Counted from the stretch's first letter, positions 45,729-55,350 are shown. The stretch is 64,000 nucleotides of DNA from an uncultured Bacteroidales bacterium (GCA_900542185.1 UQMZ01000018.1:4223-68222); one strand, 5' to 3'. A program made the numbers and translations. Notes: generated from the sequence alone by a model not told the origin.

Positions 45729-47044
45729 GGATGGTAATGGGTATCATGGCGGCCGTGTGGGTGTGTCTCGACTGCGCGGCGAGCCACAGGTACGAGAATT
45801 ATGAACTGTTCGTATCGCCTGCCGGCGGCGAATGGCTTGTAGGGACCGGAGACAATGTGGAGTTCGATGTCTTGGTGATGCACGACAATACGCCGCTTGA
45901 GTCCGGCGAGGTAAAATACGAGGTGTCGGAGGATATGATGTCTCCGCGTCAGCAGGGCACGGCACATGTGCGTCGGGGGAAGGCCCGGATAAAGGGAGGC
46001 ACCATGCGTAAGCCGGGATTCCTGCGGTGTCGGGTCGAGATCAGGGAGGGAGGCATGACATACTCCGCATCCGGAACCTGTGGATTCGACGTGGATAAAT
46101 TAAGACCCGTGGTTGAGATGCCCGATGATTTCGAGGAGTTCTGGAAACGTTCGGTTTCGGAAGTCAAGGACAGCGGGTTGTTGCCCCGGAAACGTCACAG
46201 ACCGGATATGTCGACCGATTATGTCGATGTATATGAGGTGTCGTTTGCCTGCGGCCATCCCGACAAACGTATATACGGCATGCTGGCCGTGCCGAAAACA
46301 GGAACCCGGATGCCGGGCGTGGTGATGTATCCCGGTGCCGGCGTCTATCCTATAAAGCCGGCGATGGATCTGGCCGACAACGGTGTGATATCCCTCAGTA
46401 TCGGCATACACGGTATTCCCGGCGATTTGGATCCTGGGGTGTACCGTAATCTGGACTACGGTGCGTTGCAGAGTTATCAGACCTGCAATATGGATGACCG
46501 TGACAGGTATTATTACCGTAGGGTGATTCAGGGCTGCGTGCGCGCCGTGGACTATCTGCTGTCGTTGCCGGAATGCAACGGCAACGTGGGGACATACGGA
46601 GGCAGTCAGGGTGGATTCCTGTCGATAGCCGTTGCAGCGTTGCATCCGGATATCAGATTCCTGGTGGCGCATTTTCCCGCCATGAGCGATCTGCCCGGAT
46701 ATATCCATGGCCGTGCCGGCGGCTGGCCCCATATATTCAAGGATGACCGGAACCGGAACGAAGCGACCGTCAATGCCCTGGCATATTATGATACGGCTAA
46801 TTTCGCACGGTTAGTCAAGGTTCCCGGATTCTACACTTTCGGATATAACGACACCACGTGTCCGCCGACATCGGTTCAGTCGGTATTCAATGTCATAAAA
46901 TCGCCTAAGGAGATAATGGTGGCTCCGGCCACGGAACATTATACGTTCACCGAACAATACCGCACGTCGGTTGACCGCGTCACGACGTTCCTGAAATCCA
47001 TGGAGGTGCGCGACGAGAACTGTGACGCATCACATTCCAGATAA
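45713..47044 (+). CDS. CE7 (AXE1-family) acetyl esterase
   Basis: 443 residues with a signal peptide (about 1-24) and an N-terminal beta domain of about 120 residues. The alpha/beta-hydrolase domain has nucleophile S298 in YGGSQGGFLS, D380 in FGYNDTTCPP and H409 in APATEHYTF. RGGSQG-type CE7 enzymes remove acetyl groups from xylan fragments and small acetylated sugars. In this locus it would deacetylate the imported oligosaccharide. Its 3' end overlaps the antisense sigma factor gene by 106 bases (46939-47044). The start overlaps the upstream gene. Confidence 0.92.
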   Translation: MYRAIRMVMGIMAAVWVCLDCAASHRYENYELFVSPAGGEWLVGTGDNVEFDVLVMHDNTPLESGEVKYEVSEDMMSPRQQGTAHVRRGKARIKGGTMRKPGFLRCRVEIREGGMTYSASGTCGFDVDKLRPVVEMPDDFEEFWKRSVSEVKDSGLLPRKRHRPDMSTDYVDVYEVSFACGHPDKRIYGMLAVPKTGTRMPGVVMYPGAGVYPIKPAMDLADNGVISLSIGIHGIPGDLDPGVYRNLDYGALQSYQTCNMDDRDRYYYRRVIQGCVRAVDYLLSLPECNGNVGTYGGSQGGFLSIAVAALHPDIRFLVAHFPAMSDLPGYIHGRAGGWPHIFKDDRNRNEATVNALAYYDTANFARLVKVPGFYTFGYNDTTCPPTSVQSVFNVIKSPKEIMVAPATEHYTFTEQYRTSVDRVTTFLKSMEVRDENCDASHSR

Positions 47045-47628
47045 CCCATCACTATGGCGAGCGTGACAGCCGGAAGATAGTCCTGCAGATCCTTGCGCAG
47101 CCTCTTCAGAGCCTGCTGGATGCGATAGTCCACCGTCTTAACCGACATGCCGCACAACTCTGCGATCTCCTTGTAGCTTTTGCCCTCGAACCGATGTCTT
47201 ATGAAGGCCTCGCGATAGGTGTCCGGAAGTGAATCCAGCGACATGCGTATCCGGCTGCGCAGTTCCTGTTCCAGCAGGAAATCGTTGCCGTCGAGTTTAT
47301 GCCGCATTCGGTAATCCTCCAGATAAGCTGCTGTCTTGTCGGCTATATGCTGGTCAACGGCTACTTTGATGGACCTGTGATAGATCATGGAAAATATATA
47401 TTGACGGAAAGTGCAGCGGATATCGAGCGACGCCCGCTTTTCCCAAAGCCATGTCATACAGTCGTCGGCGATATCCTCGACATCCTCAAGTTCCACGTAA
47501 CGGCGTGCGTACGCGCACAAGGCCGCATAGTATTTCTTGAACAGATGCTCGTATGCCTTGGCGTCACCCTCCTTGAGACGGCTTACGTATGAAGCGTCCT
47601 CGTCGTATATGAAATTTGCGTTTCCCAT
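46939..47628 (-). CDS. ECF-type RNA polymerase sigma-70 factor
   Basis: 229 residues. Region 2 contains HLFKKYYAALCAYARRYVE and DDCMTWLWEKRASL. Region 4 has the helix-turn-helix SYKEIAELCGMSVKTVDYRI. The hydrophobic stretch LPAVTLAIVMGYLE is where many Bacteroides homologues end, but here 31 more residues (to SVNV) are encoded antisense to the CE7 gene. It is the probable partner of the FecR protein at 35787-36737. A promoter with -7 box TAACTTTG lies 10 bases before ATG. It is divergent from the GH3 gene, only 26 bases apart. Confidence 0.92.
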   Translation of the reverse strand: MGNANFIYDEDASYVSRLKEGDAKAYEHLFKKYYAALCAYARRYVELEDVEDIADDCMTWLWEKRASLDIRCTFRQYIFSMIYHRSIKVAVDQHIADKTAAYLEDYRMRHKLDGNDFLLEQELRSRIRMSLDSLPDTYREAFIRHRFEGKSYKEIAELCGMSVKTVDYRIQQALKRLRKDLQDYLPAVTLAIVMGYLECDASQFSSRTSMDFRNVVTRSTDVRYCSVNV

Positions 47629-47638
47629 AATCTTGTAA

Positions 47639-47670
47639 CAAAGTTAATGATAATATGGAAAAGAACCAAA
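47639..47670 (-). promoter_or_regulatory. Promoter of the ECF sigma gene
   Basis: Minus strand TTTG (47670-47667), 20 bases, TAACTTTG (47646-47639). The -33 part lies inside the first codons of the divergent GH3 gene, so the sigma gene and GH3 share their control region. Confidence 0.7.
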
Positions 47671-49868
47671 TAGCGGATGTTAAAATAGGATTGTTGCTTT
47701 TTTTATCCTGCATGGCTGCGTACGGAGCTCATGCCGACCGATTCGATACTCCTTTGTATCTTGACGAAACGGCCTCCATGGAGATACGTGTGGAAGATGC
47801 GCTGTCACGCATGACCTTGCAGGAGAAAATAGCCATGATTCACGCCGATTCGAAATTCAGCACCGCGGACTGTCCGCGATTGGGAATACCGGCGTTGCGT
47901 GCCTCCGACGGACCGCAGGGAGTCCGCGAGGAATTGATGTGGGACAAGTGGGACAGCGCCTGTCAGACCAATGATTCCTGCACGGCCTATCCGTCGCTGA
48001 TGTCGGTAGCGGCCACATGGAACAGGGATATGGCGTATCTGTACGGGAAATCTATCGGCGAGGAATTCAGGTATCGTGGCAAGGACATAGCGCTGACGCC
48101 CGGCGTCAATATATACAGGCATCCGCTGTGCGGGCGCAACTTCGAATATATGGGCGAGGATCCATTCCTTGCCGGCGAAATGGCGGTGGAAGCAATCCGT
48201 GGAATCCAGCTCAACGGTGTGGCTGCGTGTGTCAAGCATTTCGCTCTGAACAATCAGGAAATGTACCGTCATGACACCGATGTGGTGTTATCGGACCGGG
48301 CGTTGCATGAAATATATCTGCCGGCATTCAGGAAATCAGTCCGGAAAGGCAACGTGTGGACTGTGATGGGTGCGTATAACAGGTACAATGGTGAGTATTG
48401 CTGTCATAACAGCCGCCTTAACTCCATACTTAAAGATGACTGGGGATTTGACGGTGTTTTCCTGTCCGACTGGGGAGGTGCCACCGACACCCGCCAGGCC
48501 GTGCGAAACGGGCTGGACCTTGAATTCGGAACGTTTACGGATGGTTTGGGGTCAGGTCTTGACAATGCCTACGACAATTATTTTCTGGCCTCGCCTTATC
48601 TGAAAATGATTCAATCCGGAGAAGTCGGAATTTCAGAACTGGACGACAAGGTCCGCAGGGTGCTGCGCCTATGTTTCAGAACCAACATGAACCGGAACCG
48701 GCCTTTCGGCTCGATGAACTCTCCGCGACACTCGGAGGATGCCTTGGAAATCCAGCGCGAGGGAATCGTGTTATTGAAGAACAGAGACAACATTTTACCC
48801 ATAGATCATAATAAATACCGGCGCATACTTGTCGTCGGCGAGAATGCCGACTTCATGCTTACCAAATGGGGCGGCAGCTCGAATGTCAAGGCAAGATATG
48901 AGACCACACCCTTACAGGCCATGCGCTGCGCATGGGGAGACGGCGGAAGCTGGAGCTGGCGGAAGGGCTATACTTCCGATTGGCCGCCAAACAGGGAGAC
49001 ACAGGACTCACTCATGGTCGACGCTGTCAGGGATGCCGAAACAGCAGACCTTATTATCTTTATCGGCGGTCACAACAAATATCCGAATCATGACACGGAA
49101 AGTTATGACCGTGTATCTGCCGAGGCACCCTTTCGACAGGGGGAACTGCTGGAGAAACTTGTGAAGATGAAGAAGCGTATCGTGTTGGTGACAATGGGCG
49201 CGGATATGTTCGACATGCCATACGCGGATGGAATCGACGCCATGGTTCATGCGTGGTACGGCGGATCGGAATCGGGAACGGCACTATTGGATGTACTTGA
49301 CGGACGCGTGAATCCGTCGGGAAAACTTCCGGTCACGTTCTACCGGAGTCTTGAAGATTGCGGCGCGATAGCGTGTGGGGAGTATCCCGGCGATGGCAAG
49401 AGAGTGCATTATAATGAAGATATCTTCGTAGGCTACAGATATGTGGACAAGAATGGAGTAAAGCCGGCGTTTCCATTCGGACACGGACTGTCATACACCA
49501 GGTTCGGATATGGAAGGCCTTCGGTTGCCAGAAAGGTAATTGCCAGGGGTGACAGTGTGGCTGTATCCATTCCTGTTTCCAACATAGGGAATCGTGAAGG
49601 CAAGGAGACTGTTCAACTGTACGTGTCGGACGTAGAAAGTTCGTTGCCTCGTCCGGTCAAGGAACTTAAAGGATTTGCGAAAATCAATCTGAACCCGGGG
49701 GAAACGAGAATACTTCGGTTTATACTCACGCCGGAGGATTTCAGCTATTATGACGATCGCAACAGCGGGTGGATAGAGGAAGCGGGTAAGTTCCGCCTGC
49801 TGTTCGGATCGTCCTCAGCCGATATCAGGCAAGAGTTGGAGATTGAAGTGCGGCAAGCTATGTTTTAG
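47655..49868 (+). CDS. GH3 beta-glucosidase-type enzyme
   Basis: 737 residues. The signal peptide spans about 1-28 (GLLLFLSCMAAYGAHA). The (beta/alpha)8 domain has nucleophile D272 in VFLSDWGGATD and KHFALNNQE upstream. The C-terminal alpha/beta sandwich carries LLKNRDNILPI and the end has a fibronectin-III-like domain (NIGNREGKETVQLYVSD). It trims oligosaccharides from the non-reducing end in the periplasm; glucose or xylose residues are likely. Divergent from the sigma gene and adjacent to the PUL, it probably belongs to it. Its stop overlaps the Sel1 gene by 4 bases. Confidence 0.94.
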   Translation: MEKNQIADVKIGLLLFLSCMAAYGAHADRFDTPLYLDETASMEIRVEDALSRMTLQEKIAMIHADSKFSTADCPRLGIPALRASDGPQGVREELMWDKWDSACQTNDSCTAYPSLMSVAATWNRDMAYLYGKSIGEEFRYRGKDIALTPGVNIYRHPLCGRNFEYMGEDPFLAGEMAVEAIRGIQLNGVAACVKHFALNNQEMYRHDTDVVLSDRALHEIYLPAFRKSVRKGNVWTVMGAYNRYNGEYCCHNSRLNSILKDDWGFDGVFLSDWGGATDTRQAVRNGLDLEFGTFTDGLGSGLDNAYDNYFLASPYLKMIQSGEVGISELDDKVRRVLRLCFRTNMNRNRPFGSMNSPRHSEDALEIQREGIVLLKNRDNILPIDHNKYRRILVVGENADFMLTKWGGSSNVKARYETTPLQAMRCAWGDGGSWSWRKGYTSDWPPNRETQDSLMVDAVRDAETADLIIFIGGHNKYPNHDTESYDRVSAEAPFRQGELLEKLVKMKKRIVLVTMGADMFDMPYADGIDAMVHAWYGGSESGTALLDVLDGRVNPSGKLPVTFYRSLEDCGAIACGEYPGDGKRVHYNEDIFVGYRYVDKNGVKPAFPFGHGLSYTRFGYGRPSVARKVIARGDSVAVSIPVSNIGNREGKETVQLYVSDVESSLPRPVKELKGFAKINLNPGETRILRFILTPEDFSYYDDRNSGWIEEAGKFRLLFGSSSADIRQELEIEVRQAMF

Positions 49869-50920
49869 TGGGCGAAAAGGGCGCGGTGGGCATCGGTGGA
49901 GGTGCGGATGCCGCTGCGGGCGGCTTCGGCGCGCAGCCGGGCGGGGTCGCTGAGACGGTCTATGACAGCCTCGCGGTCCAGGAAAGCTGCGGTAAAGTCT
50001 TGTAAGGCATCGGGAAAGACCTCGAGGGTCTCGGCAAGGATGAACATGGCCGAGGGATTGCCGGCAAGTGCGGCGCGCGCGAAGTATTCCAGGCTCTTGT
50101 CGTGGCTGTACTTTACGCCCACACCTCGGGAATAGGCGTCGCCGAGCAATGCCATAGCGCGTGCGCAGATGCCGGTGGTGTCGGGAATCTCGGCGGCGCG
50201 TTCCAGCAGCAGCACGCCGGCTCCGGGGGCATAGCCGGCGTAATAACTCAGACCTAAATTGAAAGCGGAGTCCTGCGGGAGTCGCTGCCAGCGGTGGCCC
50301 ATCAGCGCAATCAGACGCGCTTCGGCATCGCCGAGGCCGCGTTCCAACGCCGCTTCATAATTGGCTGCAGCCTTCAATGTGTCGCGCTTTACCCAGCGGC
50401 CGTCGCGATACATGTCGCCAAGCATGCTGAAGGCCGTAGGTATCTGAGCCGTCGTCCCTTTCTGTAAATAGACATACGCTATGGAATCATTGTGTACCCT
50501 CTCGGCTGGTGTGAGTCCGATGGTGCTGTCGTTCAGCAGCAGGTAGGCCAAATTGCTGACGGCCCTGGGGTCGCCGGCATCCGCACTGCGCCGCAACCAC
50601 ATCACGGAACTGTCACGGTCTACCGGAATCAGCTTCCGGTCGCCGACTTTGTATCCTTTGCCATATAGATAGCCTAAATAATTCATGGCCGGCGGGAAAC
50701 CGTTCCGGGCTGAACGCTGCATCAGGTCCAACGCCCTGACCGAATCGGCAGGCACCGAGTCCCAGCCGGTCTCGAGGACTGTGGCAAGACGATACTGTGC
50801 CTCCGCGTCGCCGTTCTCGGCGCGCTGCTCGAACTGACGGAACGCCCTGCGTCCCTCAGGCGTGGCCGCGAACATCGTGGCCACCATCACCCCCAACAGT
50901 ATCAGTACCGCCTTCCTCAT
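49865..50920 (-). CDS. Sel1-repeat exported protein
   Basis: 351 residues with a signal peptide (about 1-19, VMVATMFAA). It has tandem Sel1-like repeats of the form A-x2-G-x2-x-A-x3-L-G-x2-Y-x2-G, for example GFPPAMNYLGYLYGKGY and GNPSAMFILAETLEVFP. Such solenoids are protein-interaction scaffolds. The ATG overlaps the porX stop by 4 bases, so it is co-expressed with the type IX regulators and may be an accessory factor; that role is inference. Confidence 0.8.
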   Translation of the reverse strand: MRKAVLILLGVMVATMFAATPEGRRAFRQFEQRAENGDAEAQYRLATVLETGWDSVPADSVRALDLMQRSARNGFPPAMNYLGYLYGKGYKVGDRKLIPVDRDSSVMWLRRSADAGDPRAVSNLAYLLLNDSTIGLTPAERVHNDSIAYVYLQKGTTAQIPTAFSMLGDMYRDGRWVKRDTLKAAANYEAALERGLGDAEARLIALMGHRWQRLPQDSAFNLGLSYYAGYAPGAGVLLLERAAEIPDTTGICARAMALLGDAYSRGVGVKYSHDKSLEYFARAALAGNPSAMFILAETLEVFPDALQDFTAAFLDREAVIDRLSDPARLRAEAARSGIRTSTDAHRALFAH

Positions 50921-52458
50921 CCCTCTTTCGGCGTCAGCGTTATCAGCGGCACTATCATCTCCTCCAGCGAGATGCCGCCGTGCTGGAACGTCCCGTTGTA
51001 ATACTGCACGTAGTAGTTGTAGTTGTTGGGATAGGAGAAGAAATCCTCGTTGGTGGCGAATATGTAGGCACTCGCTATATTGGGTGCCGGCAGTCCGAAG
51101 CGTTTGGGATTCTTTATCTCGTACACCTGCTTGGGATTGTAGCTCAACGTCTTGCCTACCTTGTAACGCAGGTTGGTGTTGGTGTTCTTGTCACCCACCA
51201 CCTTGATGGGATTCTCAACGCGGATGGTGCCGTGGTCTGTGGTGAGCACCACCTTATATCCGAACTCGGCCAGACGCGCGAAGATGTCGAGCACGCCCGA
51301 GTGCCGGAACCACGACTCCGACAGCGAGCGGTATGCGGCGTCGTTGCTGGCCAGCTCACGGATCATCTTCGATTCCGTACGCGCGTGCGACAGCATGTCG
51401 ATGAAGTTCAGCACCACCACCTGCAGGGGGATGTCGCGCGTCTTACCCAGGCGCGCCAGATATTTCTCACAGCCGGTGGAATCGTATATCTTGGTGTACG
51501 TGAACTTCTCCTTACGGCGGAAACGGTCTAACTGCGTCTGCACCAGCTCCTGCTCATGCACGTTCAGACCCTCGTCCTCGTCCTCCTCCACCCAGTATTG
51601 CGGATACATAGTGGCGATGTCCACGGGCATCAGCCCGGCGAAGATGGCGTTGCGCGCATACTGCGTCGACGTCGGCAGGATGGTGGTGTACAGGTCCTCC
51701 GACACATTGAAATGCTCGGCCAGCATAGGCTGTATGGCTTTCCATTGGTCAAGACGGAAATTGTCTATCAGGAAGAAACATACCTTCTCCCCCTTGTCAA
51801 GCAGCGGAAACACATTGTTCTTGAACAGCCGCGGACTCATCAGCGGGCGGTCCTCGGAAGTGACCCAGCTTTCGTATGTACGGCGGATGTACTTGCAGAA
51901 ATTGGAATTGGCGTCACGCTTCTGCATCAGCAGCATCTCGGCCATGGGCGACGACGACTGCGACAGCTTCATCTCCCAGTTTACGAGACGGCGGTACACT
52001 TCCTTCCATTCCTCCAGGTCGGAAGCCATGTTGATCTGCCGCGACAGTTCGTTGAATTCCTGCTGATAATCTGACGACGTCTGCTCGGTCACGATCTCGC
52101 GGCTGTGCAGGTTCTTCTTGATCGACAGCAGTATCTGGTTGGGGTTCACAGGCTTGATCAGATAGTCGGCGATGCGGTTGCCTATGGCCTGGTCCATGAT
52201 GTTCTCCTCCTCCGACTTGGTGATCATCACCACCGGCAGCTCCGGATGCCGTTCGTTGATGATGTCCAGCGTCTCCAGACCGGAGATGCCGGGCATGTTC
52301 TCGTCCAGCAGTATCAGCGAATAGTTGGCGTGTTCCAGCGCGTCGAGCGCGTCGCGGCCGTTGGACACGGTATCCACGTCATAACCCTTCGCCTTAAGGA
52401 ACATTATATGCGGTTTCAGCAGATCTATCTCGTCGTCTGCCCAAAGTATGCGGTTCAT
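50917..52458 (-). CDS. porX: PorX, response regulator with PglZ phosphodiesterase domain
   Basis: 513 residues. The receiver domain is complete: acidic D8/D9, phospho-acceptor D52 in LILLDENMPG, T80 and K102 in YLIKPVN. A helical linker follows. The C-terminal alkaline-phosphatase/PglZ domain has FFLIDNFRLDQWKAI and VVLTTDHGTIRVENP with metal ligands. There is no DNA-binding domain. PorX is the known regulator of type IX secretion, working with a PorY kinase not seen here. It is 3 bases downstream of the PorW gene, which supports the call. Confidence 0.95.
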   Translation of the reverse strand: MNRILWADDEIDLLKPHIMFLKAKGYDVDTVSNGRDALDALEHANYSLILLDENMPGISGLETLDIINERHPELPVVMITKSEEENIMDQAIGNRIADYLIKPVNPNQILLSIKKNLHSREIVTEQTSSDYQQEFNELSRQINMASDLEEWKEVYRRLVNWEMKLSQSSSPMAEMLLMQKRDANSNFCKYIRRTYESWVTSEDRPLMSPRLFKNNVFPLLDKGEKVCFFLIDNFRLDQWKAIQPMLAEHFNVSEDLYTTILPTSTQYARNAIFAGLMPVDIATMYPQYWVEEDEDEGLNVHEQELVQTQLDRFRRKEKFTYTKIYDSTGCEKYLARLGKTRDIPLQVVVLNFIDMLSHARTESKMIRELASNDAAYRSLSESWFRHSGVLDIFARLAEFGYKVVLTTDHGTIRVENPIKVVGDKNTNTNLRYKVGKTLSYNPKQVYEIKNPKRFGLPAPNIASAYIFATNEDFFSYPNNYNYYVQYYNGTFQHGGISLEEMIVPLITLTPKEG

Positions 52459-52461
52459 AAG

Positions 52462-55350
52462 CTATTGTATTTCTTCAGTCTGAGCCGGCTCCTCGACCGG
52501 TTCTTCTTCCCCTTCAGAGGATTCCTCTACCGATTCCTCGCCTTCTTCGTCGGCTACGGGAGCCTTCAGCGCCGCGTCCTCGGTCTCGGCCACCGTCTTC
52601 TCCTCCTCATAGCGGAAGTATTCCTCAAATGAACGTCCCTCGCGCAGCAAGAGTTCGAAATTCGGCTTACTGATCATGATGGGGCGCACGCCGTCCGGGA
52701 GTTCAAAATGCTTTTCGGCCATCACATTGCGGTAATGCTCTAATTGCTTAACGTTACCGAATCCCTTGATTATGAGCAGCCCTACGTTACCGAACGACAT
52801 CGGCTCCAGATCGAAGTCGCGCACCACGAACGACGAGAAATTGAACCTCGCCACGTCGTACAGCAACTGGTTTGCGTTGACAGAATCCTTGGGGAAGGCC
52901 AGTACCAAGTATTGCGGTGAATTCGGGTCGCGTTCGAAGTTGGCCGGCGTACCGTCGGGGTTCGTGCCCACCGAGTCGTTGCTGAGCCTCATGGTCCACA
53001 GCATTCCGCGCTGGTTCGACATTCCCTTGTTTGGCTGGCGTCCCTGGCGCAGTCCCTTCACTATGCTTCCGGCCATCGGCGTCATGTCGGTATCAGGCCA
53101 TTTCTCCAGCAGGTATTCCAGCCGCTCCTTGAACTTCGGCACATTGTCCTCCGTCAGATAGCTCAACGCATCGATAAACACGAACTTCGGCAATATCTTC
53201 GACAGCGGGAAGTCGCGCTCCATCTCGCCGGTCAGCTCGTGCACGCGGCTGTTGGCGTTCTGCAGGTAAGCGTCGTAGGCGTTCTGATATTTCTCCTCCT
53301 GCACCTGGTTCATGCGGCGAAGGTTCTCGAAATAATTCGGATCGAGCATGGCCTGACCATACGGCGAGTCGGGGAAGTCGGAGAGTATCAGCGCGCGCCA
53401 TTTCTCGGCCTGCGCCTTGTCGCCGGTACGCACCGCCATCAGATACATGTTGTAGTACACATCAAGGCGGTAGATATTGTCCGGGTAACGCTCCAACAAC
53501 CTGTTGAACTCCCTGCGCGATGCCGGGAAATCGTCGAGCTTGTCCTTCAGTATCAGGCCCATGTTGTACAGGCCCTCCTGAATTACGTCGTTGCAAACCT
53601 TTATTTCCTCGGGCGTCTTGGGAATCTGAGCTAAGTAATACTCCACGTTGTGCGGGTCGGATGCCGCCTCCTGAGCGGCCTTTTCCTTTTTCTGGTCGTC
53701 GGTCATGGCCGTGGTGTCGTTGGGCAATCCTTCCGGACCTTCGCTGTCCTCCTCGGATTCCTCCGGCTCGTCGAGCGAATAGGTGGTCTTGTTGCGGCGG
53801 CGCCAGTCGTCCTCGTTCTTGCGCGCACCCCAGCGGCGCACGAATTCCGTCTTGCCCTGGTTCTTGGTCATGGTGTTGTAGAAGTACCAGGACTTGTCGG
53901 TATTGTTCATTATTCCGGTGGTGGGAGCGTCGTTGCGCTTGATATTGTCGTCCACGCCCTGCTGCTGCGCCAGATATTCCTCGCGCGCGGCATCCTCGGC
54001 GGCCTTGCGCTCGCGCTCCTTTAGCTCGTCCACTATCTTCTGGCACACCTTGCGCTGTTCCTCAGGCGTCATGCGAGACAGGGTCAGCAGCGAGTCCTGC
54101 AGATGCACGTTGCCGGCGTATGTGGCCAGCTCGTCCAGCACGTCGCTCCGCTTCTTCAGCATCTTGTAGTCGGGATACGTCTCGGGCAACTGCGGTATCG
54201 CCTCCGAATAGCAGGGCTGCGCCTTGACATAGTCGCCCTGCTTGAAATATATGCCGCCCAACGTGAGCTGCGCCAGGGCCTTGTCGATGCCGTTGCGCGT
54301 GGATTTCTCCACGGCCAGGCAATAGTTCTTCACGGCTTCGGCCGTGTCCTTGCGGCTAAGGTATAGGTTGCCGATGGCGTAATAAATCTGGTCCAGGAAT
54401 TCGGAGTTACGGGCATAGCGCGTCATGGCCTTGAGCGAACGCACCTCGCCTTTGATGTTGGTGCCCTGGAATACCTCGCTCTGCTTGATGCGTGCGTTGA
54501 ATTTGGTGCGGTAGTTGGTCGACGCTCCGGCCCCCGCCTTCTTGAAGGCATTGTAAGCCTCTTTTTTCTTGCCGAGCTGCGTGTAGGTCTGGCCCAGCAG
54601 GAACCACAGCCTGTTTTTCTGCGAACCTTTGGCATGGCGCGCGGCATATTGCAGCGGCTCCACGGCCTTCTCCCACTGGCGCGTATGCACGTAATAGTCG
54701 GCCCAGGCTAAGTTGTACAGATTCTTCAGGTAGCCGTTGGTCAGGCTTTTCTCCTTGACGGGATGCAGGGCGTTTTCAGCCTCATAGTCCCATCCCATGG
54801 CCAGATAGCTGAGGGCCATCCACAGCTGCGCCTCGGTCACGGTGTTGGGCAGCCATGTGAAATGCTTGGAAGTATAGAGGAATGTGGAGGCCGCGCCTAA
54901 GAAATCGCCGTCCATATATTGCCCCTTGCCCATCGTGATCCACGAATTGTGCAGGAAGGGATTGAACTCGTCGCGGGCGCGGAACGCCTTCTCCTTGGGA
55001 GTTCCTTTCTTCTTGGGAGGTTTTTTCTTGATGGAATGCAGCTGGATGGACTTCTGCATCTTCTCGATGGTGCGCTTGAACGACCCGTTTGGCTGCGGAG
55101 CTTTCTTGTCGTTGCGGGCCTCGGCGGGATGTATCAGCACGCGCTGCGAGTAGTCGTCCTCGTAGCTGGTCAGCATTTCCTTCAGCTGCTCGTCATAATT
55201 GGTCTTGCCGTTGTAGTAGACGTTGTAACGTGTGGTGAAGGCCTGCCAGTTGCGCGAGGCGGGGGTGTTGCGGTTTGTGCCGCACGACACAGCGCCGGCC
55301 GTAATGGCCGCCGCCAGCATGAACATCGTCGCTTTTACCCACTTTTTCAC
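52462..55350 (-). CDS. porW: PorW/SprE, TPR lipoprotein of the type IX secretion system
   Basis: 962 residues. It starts at GTG 55350 with AAAGAGG just before. The lipobox is AGAVSC (C23). The N-terminal hallmark NWQAFTTRYNVYYNGKTNYDEQL belongs to the SprE/PorW family. TPR helices run through the middle (LWFLLGQTYTQLGKKKEAYNAFKKA). The C-terminus is acidic and repetitive (EEEPVEEPAQTEE). PorW links the envelope rings to the motor complex and is needed for secretion. A Lys/Pro-rich stretch (KKKPPKKKGTPKEK) is at about 109-122. It is first in the operon with porX and the Sel1 gene. Confidence 0.92.
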   Translation of the reverse strand: MKKWVKATMFMLAAAITAGAVSCGTNRNTPASRNWQAFTTRYNVYYNGKTNYDEQLKEMLTSYEDDYSQRVLIHPAEARNDKKAPQPNGSFKRTIEKMQKSIQLHSIKKKPPKKKGTPKEKAFRARDEFNPFLHNSWITMGKGQYMDGDFLGAASTFLYTSKHFTWLPNTVTEAQLWMALSYLAMGWDYEAENALHPVKEKSLTNGYLKNLYNLAWADYYVHTRQWEKAVEPLQYAARHAKGSQKNRLWFLLGQTYTQLGKKKEAYNAFKKAGAGASTNYRTKFNARIKQSEVFQGTNIKGEVRSLKAMTRYARNSEFLDQIYYAIGNLYLSRKDTAEAVKNYCLAVEKSTRNGIDKALAQLTLGGIYFKQGDYVKAQPCYSEAIPQLPETYPDYKMLKKRSDVLDELATYAGNVHLQDSLLTLSRMTPEEQRKVCQKIVDELKERERKAAEDAAREEYLAQQQGVDDNIKRNDAPTTGIMNNTDKSWYFYNTMTKNQGKTEFVRRWGARKNEDDWRRRNKTTYSLDEPEESEEDSEGPEGLPNDTTAMTDDQKKEKAAQEAASDPHNVEYYLAQIPKTPEEIKVCNDVIQEGLYNMGLILKDKLDDFPASRREFNRLLERYPDNIYRLDVYYNMYLMAVRTGDKAQAEKWRALILSDFPDSPYGQAMLDPNYFENLRRMNQVQEEKYQNAYDAYLQNANSRVHELTGEMERDFPLSKILPKFVFIDALSYLTEDNVPKFKERLEYLLEKWPDTDMTPMAGSIVKGLRQGRQPNKGMSNQRGMLWTMRLSNDSVGTNPDGTPANFERDPNSPQYLVLAFPKDSVNANQLLYDVARFNFSSFVVRDFDLEPMSFGNVGLLIIKGFGNVKQLEHYRNVMAEKHFELPDGVRPIMISKPNFELLLREGRSFEEYFRYEEEKTVAETEDAALKAPVADEEGEESVEESSEGEEEPVEEPAQTEEIQ

